A DNA stretch of 35,887 nucleotides from an uncultured Sutterella sp. (GCA_944392755.1 CALXXT010000048.1:1-35887), one strand, 5' to 3'. Positions 26,995 through 35,450 are shown, counted from the first letter of the stretch. The notes: generated by a model from the sequence alone, not told the origin. Numbers and translations are program-made.

Positions 26995-27789
26995 GTGCCA
27001 GCAAACATGAGAAAAGCCATGGACATTCGCAAGTTCCTCGCCCTTGCCGCGGTTCTCATGGCGGCCGGGTGCGCTCAGGTTCCGCCCGACGCCGGTCAAA
27101 ACCCCGTCGATCCGCACGAGCGGGTGAACCGCCACATCTACGCCTTCAACTCCGCGATCGACAGCGCGGTTCTGAAGCCCGTCGCCCAAGCCTACGTGGA
27201 CTGGACGCCGAGCTTCGTGCAGCAGGGCGTATCGAACGCGGCGGGGAACCTCTTCGAGCCGAGCTACGCGCTCAACAACATGATGCAGGGCAAGGTCGAC
27301 AACGGCATGGAATCGGGCTTCCGCTTCCTCGTCAACACAACGTTTGGCATCTTCGGGCTCTTTGACGTCGCGGGCTGGATCGGCATGGACCCGCATCCCG
27401 AAGACTTCGGGCAGACGCTCGGCAAGTGGGGCGTCCCGTCGGGCTCCTACTGGGTGCTGCCTTTCCTCGGCCCGAGCACGCCGCGCGACGCGGCGGGCTA
27501 CATCGAGCGCTTCGCGACGAATCCGACCACGTATGCGTTGTGGAACCAGCACTGGGCCTGGGGCGTCGGATCGAGCGCGATCATCTTGGTTGACGGGCGC
27601 GCCCAGCTCCTCAAGCTCGAAGACATGCGCGCCGCGGCCGTCGACGAGTACGCCGCCGTGCGAGACGCTTATCTGCGCACCCGCGAGCGTGCGGTTCGCG
27701 ACGGCGCCGTCCTTTCCGAAGAGGAGGAGCTCGAGACGCTCACGCCGCTCGATTTCGGCGATGACGACGAAGGATCCAAAGAGGAGTGA
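26995..27789 (+). CDS. mlaA: Outer-membrane lipoprotein MlaA (VacJ)
   Basis: 264 residues from GTG 26995, chosen because GGAGG (26983-26987) is 7 nt away; ATGs at 27007 and 27019 are too far from it. Signal peptide with lipobox AAGC (C26). VacJ signature: DPHERVNRHIYAFNSAIDSAV, then NTTFGIFGLFDVA and the amphipathic region characteristic of MlaA, PEDFGQTLGKWGV. MlaA removes misplaced phospholipid from the outer leaflet. The acidic tail (DFGDDDEGSKEE) is beyond the conserved core. In the same operon as mlaFED, as in other betaproteobacteria. Confidence 0.95.
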   Translation: MPANMRKAMDIRKFLALAAVLMAAGCAQVPPDAGQNPVDPHERVNRHIYAFNSAIDSAVLKPVAQAYVDWTPSFVQQGVSNAAGNLFEPSYALNNMMQGKVDNGMESGFRFLVNTTFGIFGLFDVAGWIGMDPHPEDFGQTLGKWGVPSGSYWVLPFLGPSTPRDAAGYIERFATNPTTYALWNQHWAWGVGSSAIILVDGRAQLLKLEDMRAAAVDEYAAVRDAYLRTRERAVRDGAVLSEEEELETLTPLDFGDDDEGSKEE

Positions 27790-27794
27790 ACACG

Positions 27795-28454
27795 ATGAAG
27801 ATGCAGAGAAGAGACGTGCTTTGCGCCGCTGCGGCGCTCGCTTGGATTTCGGCGGTTCCGGCCGCTTGGGCGGACGATGCGCCCGACCCCTTTGCCCTGA
27901 TCGTCGACCTCAACAACGCCGTGCTCGACGAAATCCGGCGCGATCCGAAGCTTCACGCGGGGGACCCCGAGCGGCTTCGCGCGCTCGTCGACCGCCTCGT
28001 GATGCCGAACGTCGACTTTCCGATGATGACCCGCATGGCGGTCGGCCCCAAGTGGCGCACGGCTTCGGAAGACGAGCGCCGTCGGCTTGAAGCGGGCTTC
28101 AAGAATCTCCTCATCCGGGTCTATTCAGGCGCCCTCACGAGCGTGAAGGACGAGCGCTGCGAGCTGCGCCCGACGCGAAGCCGCGCCGTGCGCGAGCAGA
28201 TGGTGATCCGCACGCTCCTCAAGAGCGGCGCGCGGCCCGAGCCGATCGGACTCGACTACCGCATCTACCGCACGAAGGCGGGCGAATGGAAGATCGTCGA
28301 CGTCAACGTGGAAGGCATCTGGATGGTGGAGAACTACCGCACGCAGTTCGCGTCGATCTTGGGCGAGAAGGGCGTCGCGGGGCTTCTCGAAGTCTTCGAG
28401 AAGCGCATGGACGAATTCGCCGCTCAGGTGAAGGCGCCTGCCGTGAAGTCCTAA
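27795..28454 (+). CDS. mlaC: Periplasmic phospholipid carrier MlaC, with a Tat-like signal peptide
   Basis: 219 residues from the ATG at 27795, which follows GAGGAG (27781-27786) at 8 nt. MlaC shuttles phospholipids between MlaA and MlaFEDB. The Ttg2D/MlaC fold is visible from MPNVDFPMMTRMAVG to VEGIWMVENYRTQF. The N-terminus MKMQRRDVLCAAAALAW has a twin arginine just before the hydrophobic stretch, followed by an AxA-type cleavage site (AAWA), which is compatible with Tat export; E. coli MlaC uses Sec. An in-frame GTG at 27786 is rejected. Confidence 0.93.
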   Translation: MKMQRRDVLCAAAALAWISAVPAAWADDAPDPFALIVDLNNAVLDEIRRDPKLHAGDPERLRALVDRLVMPNVDFPMMTRMAVGPKWRTASEDERRRLEAGFKNLLIRVYSGALTSVKDERCELRPTRSRAVREQMVIRTLLKSGARPEPIGLDYRIYRTKAGEWKIVDVNVEGIWMVENYRTQFASILGEKGVAGLLEVFEKRMDEFAAQVKAPAVKS

Positions 28455-28469
28455 GGGGAGGACCCGCTC

Positions 28470-28739
28470 ATGAAAGTGCAGGCTGAGAAGCTCAATTCGG
28501 AGAACGCGATGGCCTTCAAGCGCGAGCTGCTCGCCGCCGTGGCGGACGGAGATCTGACGCTCGACATGTCGGCCGTCCGCCAGGCGGACAGCTCCGTCGT
28601 GAGCGTGCTCCTTGCCGGGCGGCGCGCCGCTCAAGAGCGAGGCGCCGAGCTCGAGGTCGTCTCTGCGCCCGCGAAGCTCATCGAACTCGCGAAGCTCTAC
28701 GGAACGCTCGAGCTCCTCGGCCTCAAGCCGCGCTCCTGA
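28470..28739 (+). CDS. mlaB: Mla STAS-domain protein MlaB
   Basis: 89 residues, a single STAS domain with LDMSAVRQADSSVVSVLLAG (31-50); the DSS segment corresponds to the conserved contact in MlaB. MlaB binds MlaF in the cytoplasm and is needed for its stability and activity. It closes the operon in the order F-E-D-A-C-B. There is a GGGGAGGA Shine-Dalgarno (28455-28462). Confidence 0.93.
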   Translation: MKVQAEKLNSENAMAFKRELLAAVADGDLTLDMSAVRQADSSVVSVLLAGRRAAQERGAELEVVSAPAKLIELAKLYGTLELLGLKPRS

Positions 28740-28742
28740 AGC

Positions 28743-28763
28743 GGCTATCATGTAGCCTCTTTT
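28743..28763 (+). terminator. Weak terminator-like hairpin after mlaB
   Basis: GGCTA (28743-28747) pairs with TAGCC (28753-28757) on a 5-nt loop, followed by TCTTTT (28758-28763). The stem is short. Beyond it, GGGAGG (28769-28774) and CCTCCC (28778-28783) form another hairpin in the murA leader. Confidence 0.35.
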
Positions 28764-28811
28764 CTCGAGGGAGGGAGCCTCCCGTCGGGACGCACGCTTC
28801 ACAAGGTCAAC

Positions 28812-30065
<1,254 letters not shown>

Positions 30066-30075
30066 AAAGGAATGG

Positions 30076-30105
30076 CGCAGGACTCCGATCCTGCGTCATA
30101 ATTTT
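30076..30105 (+). terminator. Possible terminator after murA
   Basis: CGCAGGA (30076-30082) pairs with TCCTGCG (30089-30095) on a 6-nt loop; TCATAATTTT (30096-30105) follows. The T-run is offset by 6 nt, so termination may be partial. Confidence 0.45.
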
Positions 30106-30133
30106 GCCCATCGACAATTCAATAGGCTCGAAC

Positions 30134-30472
30134 ATGCAAGATCACGACTGCATTTTCTGCAAAATCGCCAAGGGAGAGATCCCGGCGGCCAAGGTCTATG
30201 AAGACGATGAAGTCTTCGCCTTTAAGGACATCAACCCGAAGGCGCCCGTTCACTTTCTCATCATCCCGAAGAAGCACCTTGCATCGCTCGCGCATGCCGA
30301 TGCGGGCGACGCCGCGCTTTTGGGTAAAATGCTTGCGCTTGCGCCGCGTCTTGCCCGCGAGCAGGGAGCCGAGAACGGCTTCCGCGTCGTGATCAACACT
30401 GGGCGCGACGGCGGCCAGGAAGTTGCTCACCTGCACATGCACATTCTCGGCGGACCTCAGCCGTGGAAATAA
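30134..30472 (+). CDS. hinT: HIT-family purine nucleoside phosphoramidase
   Basis: 112 residues from ATG 30134 (MQDHDCIFCKIAKGEIPA). The histidine triad HLHMH (99-103) near the C-terminus is complete. HinT hydrolyses aminoacyl-AMP and related phosphoramidates in the cytoplasm. An upstream in-frame TTG at 30104 is less likely. The Shine-Dalgarno is weak (TAGG). It sits just before tatABC, as in other betaproteobacteria, where it ends a histidine operon that is missing here. Confidence 0.94.
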   Translation: MQDHDCIFCKIAKGEIPAAKVYEDDEVFAFKDINPKAPVHFLIIPKKHLASLAHADAGDAALLGKMLALAPRLAREQGAENGFRVVINTGRDGGQEVAHLHMHILGGPQPWK

Positions 30473-30487
30473 ATTAAGGAGTACACC

Positions 30488-30727
30488 ATGGGTTCCCTCT
30501 CTATCTGGCACTGGCTGATCGTTCTCGTGATCGTGGTGCTCGTTTTCGGTACCGGCAAGCTGAAGAACCTCGGCAAGGATCTCGGCGGCGCCATCAAGGG
30601 CTTCAAGGAAGGCATGCGTGAAGGCGAAACCGCCGCGACCGAGAAGCCGAAGGAAATCGCTCAGGAAAAGACGACGGCCGAAGCTGAGGCGGTGGACGTC
30701 GAAGCCAAGGAAAAGCCGAAGGCCTGA
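30488..30727 (+). CDS. tatA: Sec-independent translocase subunit TatA
   Basis: 79 residues. A short N-terminal membrane helix ([15 protein letters not shown], 7-21, ending in the conserved FG at 20-21) is followed by the amphipathic helix [18 protein letters not shown] and a charged tail. TatA multimers form or weaken the bilayer to pass folded proteins. TAAGGAG lies upstream (30475-30481). Unlike most tat operons it is followed by 116 nt holding two strong hairpins before tatB. Confidence 0.95.
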   Translation: MGSLSIWHWLIVLVIVVLVFGTGKLKNLGKDLGGAIKGFKEGMREGETAATEKPKEIAQEKTTAEAEAVDVEAKEKPKA

Positions 30728-30744
30728 TCGGGCAGCCGCACCAA

Positions 30745-30763
30745 GCTCCGCGGCCCGCGGAGC
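30745..30763 (+). promoter_or_regulatory. Hairpin in the tatA-tatB gap
   Basis: GCTCCGC (30745-30751) pairs with GCGGAGC (30757-30763) on a 5-nt loop. It lies 18 nt after the tatA stop, without a T-run. It may protect the 3' end of tatA mRNA. Confidence 0.55.
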
Positions 30764-30788
30764 GGGCACGGGCGCTGAACATTTCGGA

Positions 30789-30822
30789 CCGCGGCAGCCT
30801 TGTCGGCTGACCGCGGCCTTTT
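30789..30822 (+). terminator. Terminator-like hairpin between tatA and tatB
   Basis: CCGCGG (30789-30794) and AGCC (30796-30799) pair with GGCT (30805-30808) and CCGCGG (30811-30816), with a small internal bulge, and CCTTTT follows (30817-30822). It resembles a partial rho-independent terminator and would reduce tatBC relative to tatA. Confidence 0.55.
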
Positions 30823-30843
30823 CACTTCTCCCGCAGGGCTTTC

Positions 30844-31431
30844 ATGTTTGACTTTGGTTTTAGCGAAATGTTGGTCGTGGCCGTGATCGCCCTCGTGGTG
30901 CTCGGCCCGGAACGCCTGCCCGTCGTTGCCCGAACGGCCGGCGAATGGATCGGCAAGGCCCAGCGCTTCGTCGCGCAGGTGAAGTCCGACATCGACCGTG
31001 AGACGCAGCTCTCGGAGCTCAAGCAGCTCAAGGATGAAGCGCAGAGCATGGTCGACAGCCTGCAGAAGGACGTTCAGGCCGCAGCCGATGAGATGCAGAG
31101 TTCGGTGAAGGATGTCGCCGACGAGGCCGCTGAGGCGGGAGCCGAGATCGAGAAGTCGGCTGAGAGCATCGCTTCGACGGCCGCTCCCCGCACGACGAGC
31201 GCCGACGACGTCGCGAACATCTACGGCTGGGGGACGCCTGCGCCCGCCTACGAGTCGAAGGCTTTCGACCGGCGCTACCACACCGGGCCCTCCGTCGACG
31301 AACTCGCCCTCGAGATCGACCGCCTGCGCCGCGAGCTCGGCATGAAGGGCGCCCATTTCGACAGCACCATCGGACGCCGCCGCGACTATGCGGTGCGCAC
31401 CCGTTCGAACCGTCCCCGGATTTACCGATAA
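30844..31431 (+). CDS. tatB: Sec-independent translocase subunit TatB
   Basis: 195 residues. The N-terminal membrane helix MFDFGFSEMLVVAVIALVVLG with E8 and the LGPERLP hinge is diagnostic of TatB rather than TatA. An amphipathic helix follows, then a long charged coiled-coil-like region (about 40-115), and a basic Arg-rich C-terminus. TatB works with TatC in twin-arginine substrate recognition. tatC follows after 11 nt. Confidence 0.94.
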   Translation: MFDFGFSEMLVVAVIALVVLGPERLPVVARTAGEWIGKAQRFVAQVKSDIDRETQLSELKQLKDEAQSMVDSLQKDVQAAADEMQSSVKDVADEAAEAGAEIEKSAESIASTAAPRTTSADDVANIYGWGTPAPAYESKAFDRRYHTGPSVDELALEIDRLRRELGMKGAHFDSTIGRRRDYAVRTRSNRPRIYR

Positions 31432-31442
31432 GGATTTTCTAG

Positions 31443-32231
31443 ATGGCCAAGGAAGAGATTCCCGAACTCGAAGGCCCCGATGATCCGGCCAACGAGCAGC
31501 CGCTCGTGAACCATCTCATCGAGCTTCGCAACCGCATGGTCAAGGCTTCGCTCGCCGTGATCGTCGTGTTCCTCTGCCTCTCTCCCTTCATGAAGGAGAT
31601 TTTCGACTACCTGAGTGAACCGCTCATGGTGGCGCTTCCGCAGGGCGTGAAGCTCCTTGCGACGGGCGTCGTGGCGCCTTTTTTCGTGCCGCTCAAGGTG
31701 ACGCTCTTCGTCGCATTCCTCATTGCGCTTCCCGTGGTGCTTTATCAGATGTGGGCCTATGTGGCGCCTGCGCTCTACCGCCGCGAAAAGCGCCTCGCGC
31801 TGCCGATCCTCGTCTCGTCGATCGTCATGTTCGTGATCGGCATGGCGTACTGCTACTTCGTCGTCTTCCGCTTCGTCTTCAAGTTCATTGCAGGGTTCGC
31901 GCCCGAATCGGTCAACTTCGCGCCCGACATCGACTCCTACTTCAGCTTCGTGCTCTCGATGTTCGTCGCCTTCGGCATCACGTTCGAGGTGCCGATCGTG
32001 GTGATGGTGCTCAACCGCGTCGGCTTCGCCTCCTACGACAAGCTTCTCAAGGTTCGGCCGTACGTGATCGTCGGCGCCTTCGTGATCGCCGCCATCTTCA
32101 CGCCGCCCGACGTGCTCTCGCAGGTTCTGCTCGCGCTTCCCCTCGTCATCCTCTACCAGGTGGGCGTGTGGCTTGTGAAGTACTTCGGCCGCACGACGCC
32201 GCCCGAGGAAGACTCGGACGACGAGGAGTGA
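31443..32231 (+). CDS. tatC: Sec-independent translocase subunit TatC
   Basis: 262 residues with six membrane segments. The N-terminal cytosolic segment LVNHLIELRNRMVKA is the twin-arginine recognition region, and FGITFEVPIVV holds the conserved Glu in TM4. TatC binds twin-arginine signal peptides. The C-terminus is acidic (PPEEDSDDEE). A very strong terminator follows at 32249-32287. Confidence 0.96.
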   Translation: MAKEEIPELEGPDDPANEQPLVNHLIELRNRMVKASLAVIVVFLCLSPFMKEIFDYLSEPLMVALPQGVKLLATGVVAPFFVPLKVTLFVAFLIALPVVLYQMWAYVAPALYRREKRLALPILVSSIVMFVIGMAYCYFVVFRFVFKFIAGFAPESVNFAPDIDSYFSFVLSMFVAFGITFEVPIVVMVLNRVGFASYDKLLKVRPYVIVGAFVIAAIFTPPDVLSQVLLALPLVILYQVGVWLVKYFGRTTPPEEDSDDEE

Positions 32232-32246
32232 CGCAGCACGGGATGA

Positions 32247-33398
32247 TCAGCGCTCGTCGCCCGCATCGGGCACGAGCGCTTCTTTTTCAAGCGCCCCGGT
32301 CGGCCGCTCTGCGGTCGTGAGTTGGAGGTCGACTTCACGCGCGCCGCGCGCAACGCGCAGCGTGACCTCCTCACCGGGCTTAAGTCGGGCGATCCGCTGC
32401 AGCAGGCGGTTCACCCGCTCGACGCGTTCGCCATTGAGGCTCAGGATGACGTCGAAGGACCGCAGCCCCGCCTCGAAGGCGGGACTCCCCTCAATCACCT
32501 GCTTGACCATCACGCCGTCGCGCACGGCCAGCCCTAGATCCTGAGCAAGCTCGGCCGAGAGCTGCCGTGGGATGAAGCCGAGGTAGCCCCGCACGATGGT
32601 GCGGCCGGCTTCGAGTTCGGGAAGGACGGCCTCGATGATCCGCGAGGGAATGGCGAAGCCGATGCCGACGAACCCCTCAGACATTTCGGGCACGAAAATG
32701 GCGCTGTTGATGCCGATGAGGCGTCCGGAAAGATCGACGAGCGCGCCCCCCGAATTCCCCTGGTTGATCGCGGCGTCCGTCTGGATGAAGTCTTCATAGC
32801 TGTTGAGGCCGAGACCGTGCCGGCCGAGCGCGGAAATGATGCCCGAGGTGACGGTCTGACCTACGCCGAAGGGATTGCCGATCGCGAGCACGGTCTGACC
32901 GACGGCTAGCGAATCCGAAGAGGCGATTTCCATCGACGGGAGATCCTTCGCATCGACCCTCAGGTAGGCAAGGTCGGTTTCGGGGTCGCGCCCCGTGAGC
33001 CTTGCCTCGAACTGCCGCCCGTCGGTGAGTCCGACATAGAGGCTCGAAACGTCGGCGACGACGTGGTAGCTCGTGAGGACGCCCCCGTCGGCGTTCACGA
33101 TGACGCCGCTTCCGAGCGGCGTCATGTGGAGTTCGGGGTAGCTGTTCCAGTCGCTGCCGAGTTCGTCGGCGTATTGACCGGGCACCACCTTGCGTGCAAA
33201 GACCGTCACGACGGCTGGGGCCGCGCGGCGTACGGCCGGACTGAAGTCGTTCGCGGCGGCCATCTCCGGGCGAAGCCGCTCGAAGGGCGCTTCACCTCGG
33301 ATGGCGCCGAGAGCGAGCAGGACGCCGAGCGAAACGGTGCAGGCCTGCGAAAATAAGAGCCACAGCGCTTTGAGCCGCTTGTGCGCTTGAGGTGCCAT
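32247..33398 (-). CDS. Membrane-anchored HtrA/DegS-type serine protease
   Basis: 383 residues from the ATG at 33398; an in-frame TTG at 33407 is also possible. A single N-terminal membrane segment (about 10-32) is followed by a trypsin-like domain with catalytic H112 (TSYHVV), D142 (DPETDLAYL) and S216 (GNSGG), and one PDZ domain (about 265-355). The anchor and single PDZ resemble DegS; soluble DegP/DegQ have two PDZ domains. In E. coli DegS starts the sigma-E envelope stress cascade. In betaproteobacteria this gene lies between tatC and NIF3, as here. I give no symbol because the assignment to DegS function is not proven. Confidence 0.93.
   Translation of the reverse strand: MAPQAHKRLKALWLLFSQACTVSLGVLLALGAIRGEAPFERLRPEMAAANDFSPAVRRAAPAVVTVFARKVVPGQYADELGSDWNSYPELHMTPLGSGVIVNADGGVLTSYHVVADVSSLYVGLTDGRQFEARLTGRDPETDLAYLRVDAKDLPSMEIASSDSLAVGQTVLAIGNPFGVGQTVTSGIISALGRHGLGLNSYEDFIQTDAAINQGNSGGALVDLSGRLIGINSAIFVPEMSEGFVGIGFAIPSRIIEAVLPELEAGRTIVRGYLGFIPRQLSAELAQDLGLAVRDGVMVKQVIEGSPAFEAGLRSFDVILSLNGERVERVNRLLQRIARLKPGEEVTLRVARGAREVDLQLTTAERPTGALEKEALVPDAGDER
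32249..32287 (+). terminator. Intrinsic terminator of tatC, embedded in the convergent protease gene
   Basis: Arms AGCGCTCGT (32249-32257) and ACGAGCGCT (32272-32280), plus inner GCCCG (32259-32263) and CGGGC (32267-32271), form a 14-bp stem with one bulged base, followed by TCTTTTT (32281-32287). The hairpin lies inside the last codons of the protease gene on the other strand (32247-33398). Confidence 0.85.
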
Positions 33399-33427
33399 GA
33401 AGTTCAACTCAAAACGGGAGAGCCGGA

Positions 33428-34180
33428 ATGAAAGCCAGGGCCTTGGAACAGTATCTCAACGAATATCTGAACGCCGAGGCGTTCCATGATTATGCCCCGA
33501 ACGGCATCCAGGTTGAGGGCCGTCCTGAAGTGAGGCGCATCGCGCTCGGCGTCACCGCCTCGCTGGAGCTCATTGAAAAAGCGGCGGCGATCGGAGCCGA
33601 TGCGGTTCTTGTTCACCACGGCTGGTTTTGGCGCGGAGAGGATCCGAGGCTTGTCGGCATGAAGGGGCGCCGGGCCGCGGCCTGCATCCGCGCCGGCATG
33701 ACGCTCTTGGCCTACCATCTGCCGCTCGACGCCCATCCTGAGGTCGGCAACAACGTCGAGCTCGCTCGGCGCCTCGGAATCGAGATCGAACGGAGGGCGG
33801 GCGAGTACGACCTCTTCTTCTGCGGACGTCTGGCTTCGGGTGCAGAGCGGGCGGACGAATTTGCCGCTCGTGCGGAAAAAGTTCTCGGCCGCACGCCGCT
33901 TCTCATCGGCGACGGGAGTCGGCGTGTGGAGCGCATCGGCTGGTGTTCGGGCGCCGCGCAGGGTGAAATCGCACGGGCGGCCGAAATGGGGTGCGACCTT
34001 TATCTTTCGGGCGAAATCCGCGAGGCGACCACCTATGAAGCGCGTGAGCTCGGCCTTTGCTATCTTGCGGCGGGGCACCACGCTACCGAGCAGTTCGGCA
34101 TTCAGGCGCTTGGGGAGCATCTCGCGCGCGTTTTCCCGGAACTCGAGTTCAACTACATCAACGTTTCGAATCCCGCTTGA
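33428..34180 (+). CDS. NIF3-like dinuclear metal-binding protein (YbgI family)
   Basis: 250 residues. Metal ligands of the family are seen: VHHGWFW (HH at 63-64), the YHLPLDAHPEVGNN block with D101, and AGHHATEQ (H217-H218, E221). These proteins form toroidal hexamers with two metals per subunit; their cellular role is not firmly known. GGGAG (33416-33420) precedes the ATG. Only 29 nt separate it from the divergent protease. Confidence 0.94.
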   Translation: MKARALEQYLNEYLNAEAFHDYAPNGIQVEGRPEVRRIALGVTASLELIEKAAAIGADAVLVHHGWFWRGEDPRLVGMKGRRAAACIRAGMTLLAYHLPLDAHPEVGNNVELARRLGIEIERRAGEYDLFFCGRLASGAERADEFAARAEKVLGRTPLLIGDGSRRVERIGWCSGAAQGEIARAAEMGCDLYLSGEIREATTYEARELGLCYLAAGHHATEQFGIQALGEHLARVFPELEFNYINVSNPA

Positions 34181-34202
34181 TTGCTTACAATTTGTTTCAA
34201 AA

Positions 34203-34271
34203 ATGGTCTACGCCTATCCTGGAGGTGAAGATAAGGCGTTTGATTCATCATATAAATACGCGGAATTGTAA
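34203..34271 (+). CDS. Possible 22-codon microORF in the NIF3-sspA gap
   Basis: ATG at 34203 opens a 22-codon frame with four tyrosines (MVYAYPGGEDKAFDSSYKY start of the product) ending in TAA at 34269-34271. It has no Shine-Dalgarno before its ATG. A perfect match to the anti-Shine-Dalgarno, GGAGGTGA (34221-34228), lies inside it instead. I do not recognise the peptide; it is probably chance or a relic. Confidence 0.15.
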   Translation: MVYAYPGGEDKAFDSSYKYAEL

Positions 34272-34294
34272 ATTTCGCTAAAATCATCAATCTG

Positions 34295-34328
34295 CGCTCG
34301 AAGCGTCCATTCTTCGAGCGTTCTTTTT
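34295..34328 (+). terminator. Intrinsic terminator between NIF3 and sspA
   Basis: CGCTCGAAG (34295-34303) pairs perfectly with CTTCGAGCG (34312-34320) on an 8-nt loop, followed by TTCTTTTT (34321-34328). It ends only 25 nt before the sspA start, so either sspA has a very short leader or this hairpin sits in its leader as an attenuator. The 114 bases before it are unusually AT-rich, about 36% G+C by hand count. Confidence 0.8.
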
Positions 34329-34353
34329 CTGCACTATTGGATTGAATTGAGCC

Positions 34354-34974
34354 ATGATGATTCTTTATTCGGGGCCGACCTGCCCGTTTTCCCAGATGAG
34401 CCGCATCATTCTGAACGAGAAAGGATGCGATTTCCGCGTCGAGTCGATCGACGTGGACGGGATCATGGCCAATAAGGACGGCATCGAGGCTGCGACGCTG
34501 AGCCCCTACGGCGAGCTGCCCGTGCTGAGCGAGCGCGATCTGATGCTCTACAACGTCTACGTTGTCAACGAGTACATCGACGAGCGCTTTCCGCATCCGC
34601 AGCTGATGCCGACCGATCCGGTCGGCCGTGCCCGCATGCGGCTCTTCATGTACGTGCTCGAGCGCGAGCTCTTCCCGTACGTCCGCATTCTTGAGAACCG
34701 CAAGTCGACGGATGCGCGCCGCGAGCTTGCCCGCTCGCACCTGCGGCAGAATCTTGAAGTGCTCAGCTTCCGAGTGGGCGAAACGAAGCATCTCCTCTCG
34801 GACGATTTCGGCATGGTCGACGCCGTGCTTGCGCCGATCCTCTGGCGCCTGCCGCACTACGGCATCGAACTTCCGGCGACGGCCGCCAAGCTCGAAACCT
34901 ACGCGCAGCGTCTCTTCACGCGCCAGTCCTTCATCGATTCGATGACGGCGCAGGAACGCACGATGCGCCAGTAA
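34354..34974 (+). CDS. sspA: Stringent starvation protein A
   Basis: 206 residues of glutathione-S-transferase fold: thioredoxin-like N-terminal part starting MMILYSGPTCPFSQMSRI, then an all-helical C-terminal domain, with the linker segment NEYIDERFPHPQLMP typical of SspA. It binds RNA polymerase and helps stationary-phase and stress survival in E. coli, without GST activity. The Shine-Dalgarno is poor. It heads the sspA-sspB pair, 19 nt from sspB. In relatives petABC lies just upstream; it is absent here. Confidence 0.95.
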   Translation: MMILYSGPTCPFSQMSRIILNEKGCDFRVESIDVDGIMANKDGIEAATLSPYGELPVLSERDLMLYNVYVVNEYIDERFPHPQLMPTDPVGRARMRLFMYVLERELFPYVRILENRKSTDARRELARSHLRQNLEVLSFRVGETKHLLSDDFGMVDAVLAPILWRLPHYGIELPATAAKLETYAQRLFTRQSFIDSMTAQERTMRQ

Positions 34975-34993
34975 TCGCGCAGCAGGAGAGGGC

Positions 34994-35428
34994 ATGAACG
35001 TTTGGAAGCTTCGGGAAGACGTAGTGCTCGCCGTGCGCGAATGCTGCACGCAGGCGGGTGAAGACACTTGGATCTGGGTGGGCGTCGACGAGAGCTGCGT
35101 CGTGCCCGCCGAGTTCGTTCGGGACGGCGCGATTGCGCTCGACATTACGGATGATGCGGTCGCTGAGTTTGAAATTTCTCAGGGCGTGCTTTCCTTCTAT
35201 GCGTCCTTCGGGAACGATCCGACGGACGTTCTCGTCGCCGTTCCGCTCTCGCGCATCGGACTCGTCGGTCCCGCGACGGCGCCGACCGAGGGCGTGAGCT
35301 TCCGCATCATGGAAACCCCAGCGGCGCTCAAGTCGAAGGTCGAGGAAATGAAGCGCCCCGCCGAGACCGAGGCTGAAAAGCCTGCCGCTGCTGCGACGGA
35401 ATTCCGGCGCCCAATGCGGATCAAATGA
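34994..35428 (+). CDS. sspB: ClpXP adaptor SspB
   Basis: 144 residues. The substrate-binding domain (about 1-108) contains the family segments VPAEFVRDGAIALDIT and EISQGVLSFYASFG. A flexible Ala/Glu/Lys linker leads to the C-terminal RRPMRIK, matching the XB peptide that docks on ClpX. SspB delivers ssrA-tagged stalled proteins to ClpXP. AGGAG (34983-34987) precedes the ATG. Cotranscribed with sspA. The following tRNA promoter overlaps its stop region. Confidence 0.94.
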   Translation: MNVWKLREDVVLAVRECCTQAGEDTWIWVGVDESCVVPAEFVRDGAIALDITDDAVAEFEISQGVLSFYASFGNDPTDVLVAVPLSRIGLVGPATAPTEGVSFRIMETPAALKSKVEEMKRPAETEAEKPAAAATEFRRPMRIK

Positions 35429-35431
35429 CGA

Positions 35432-35437
35432 TATAAT
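35432..35437 (+). promoter_or_regulatory. -10 element for tRNA-Thr
   Basis: TATAAT, a perfect -10, is 13 nt before the tRNA. No good -35 is found at 16-18 nt (that stretch is the end of sspB). The position fits a tRNA promoter starting just upstream of the mature 5' end. Confidence 0.5.
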
Positions 35438-35450
35438 CACCAACTTTTGC

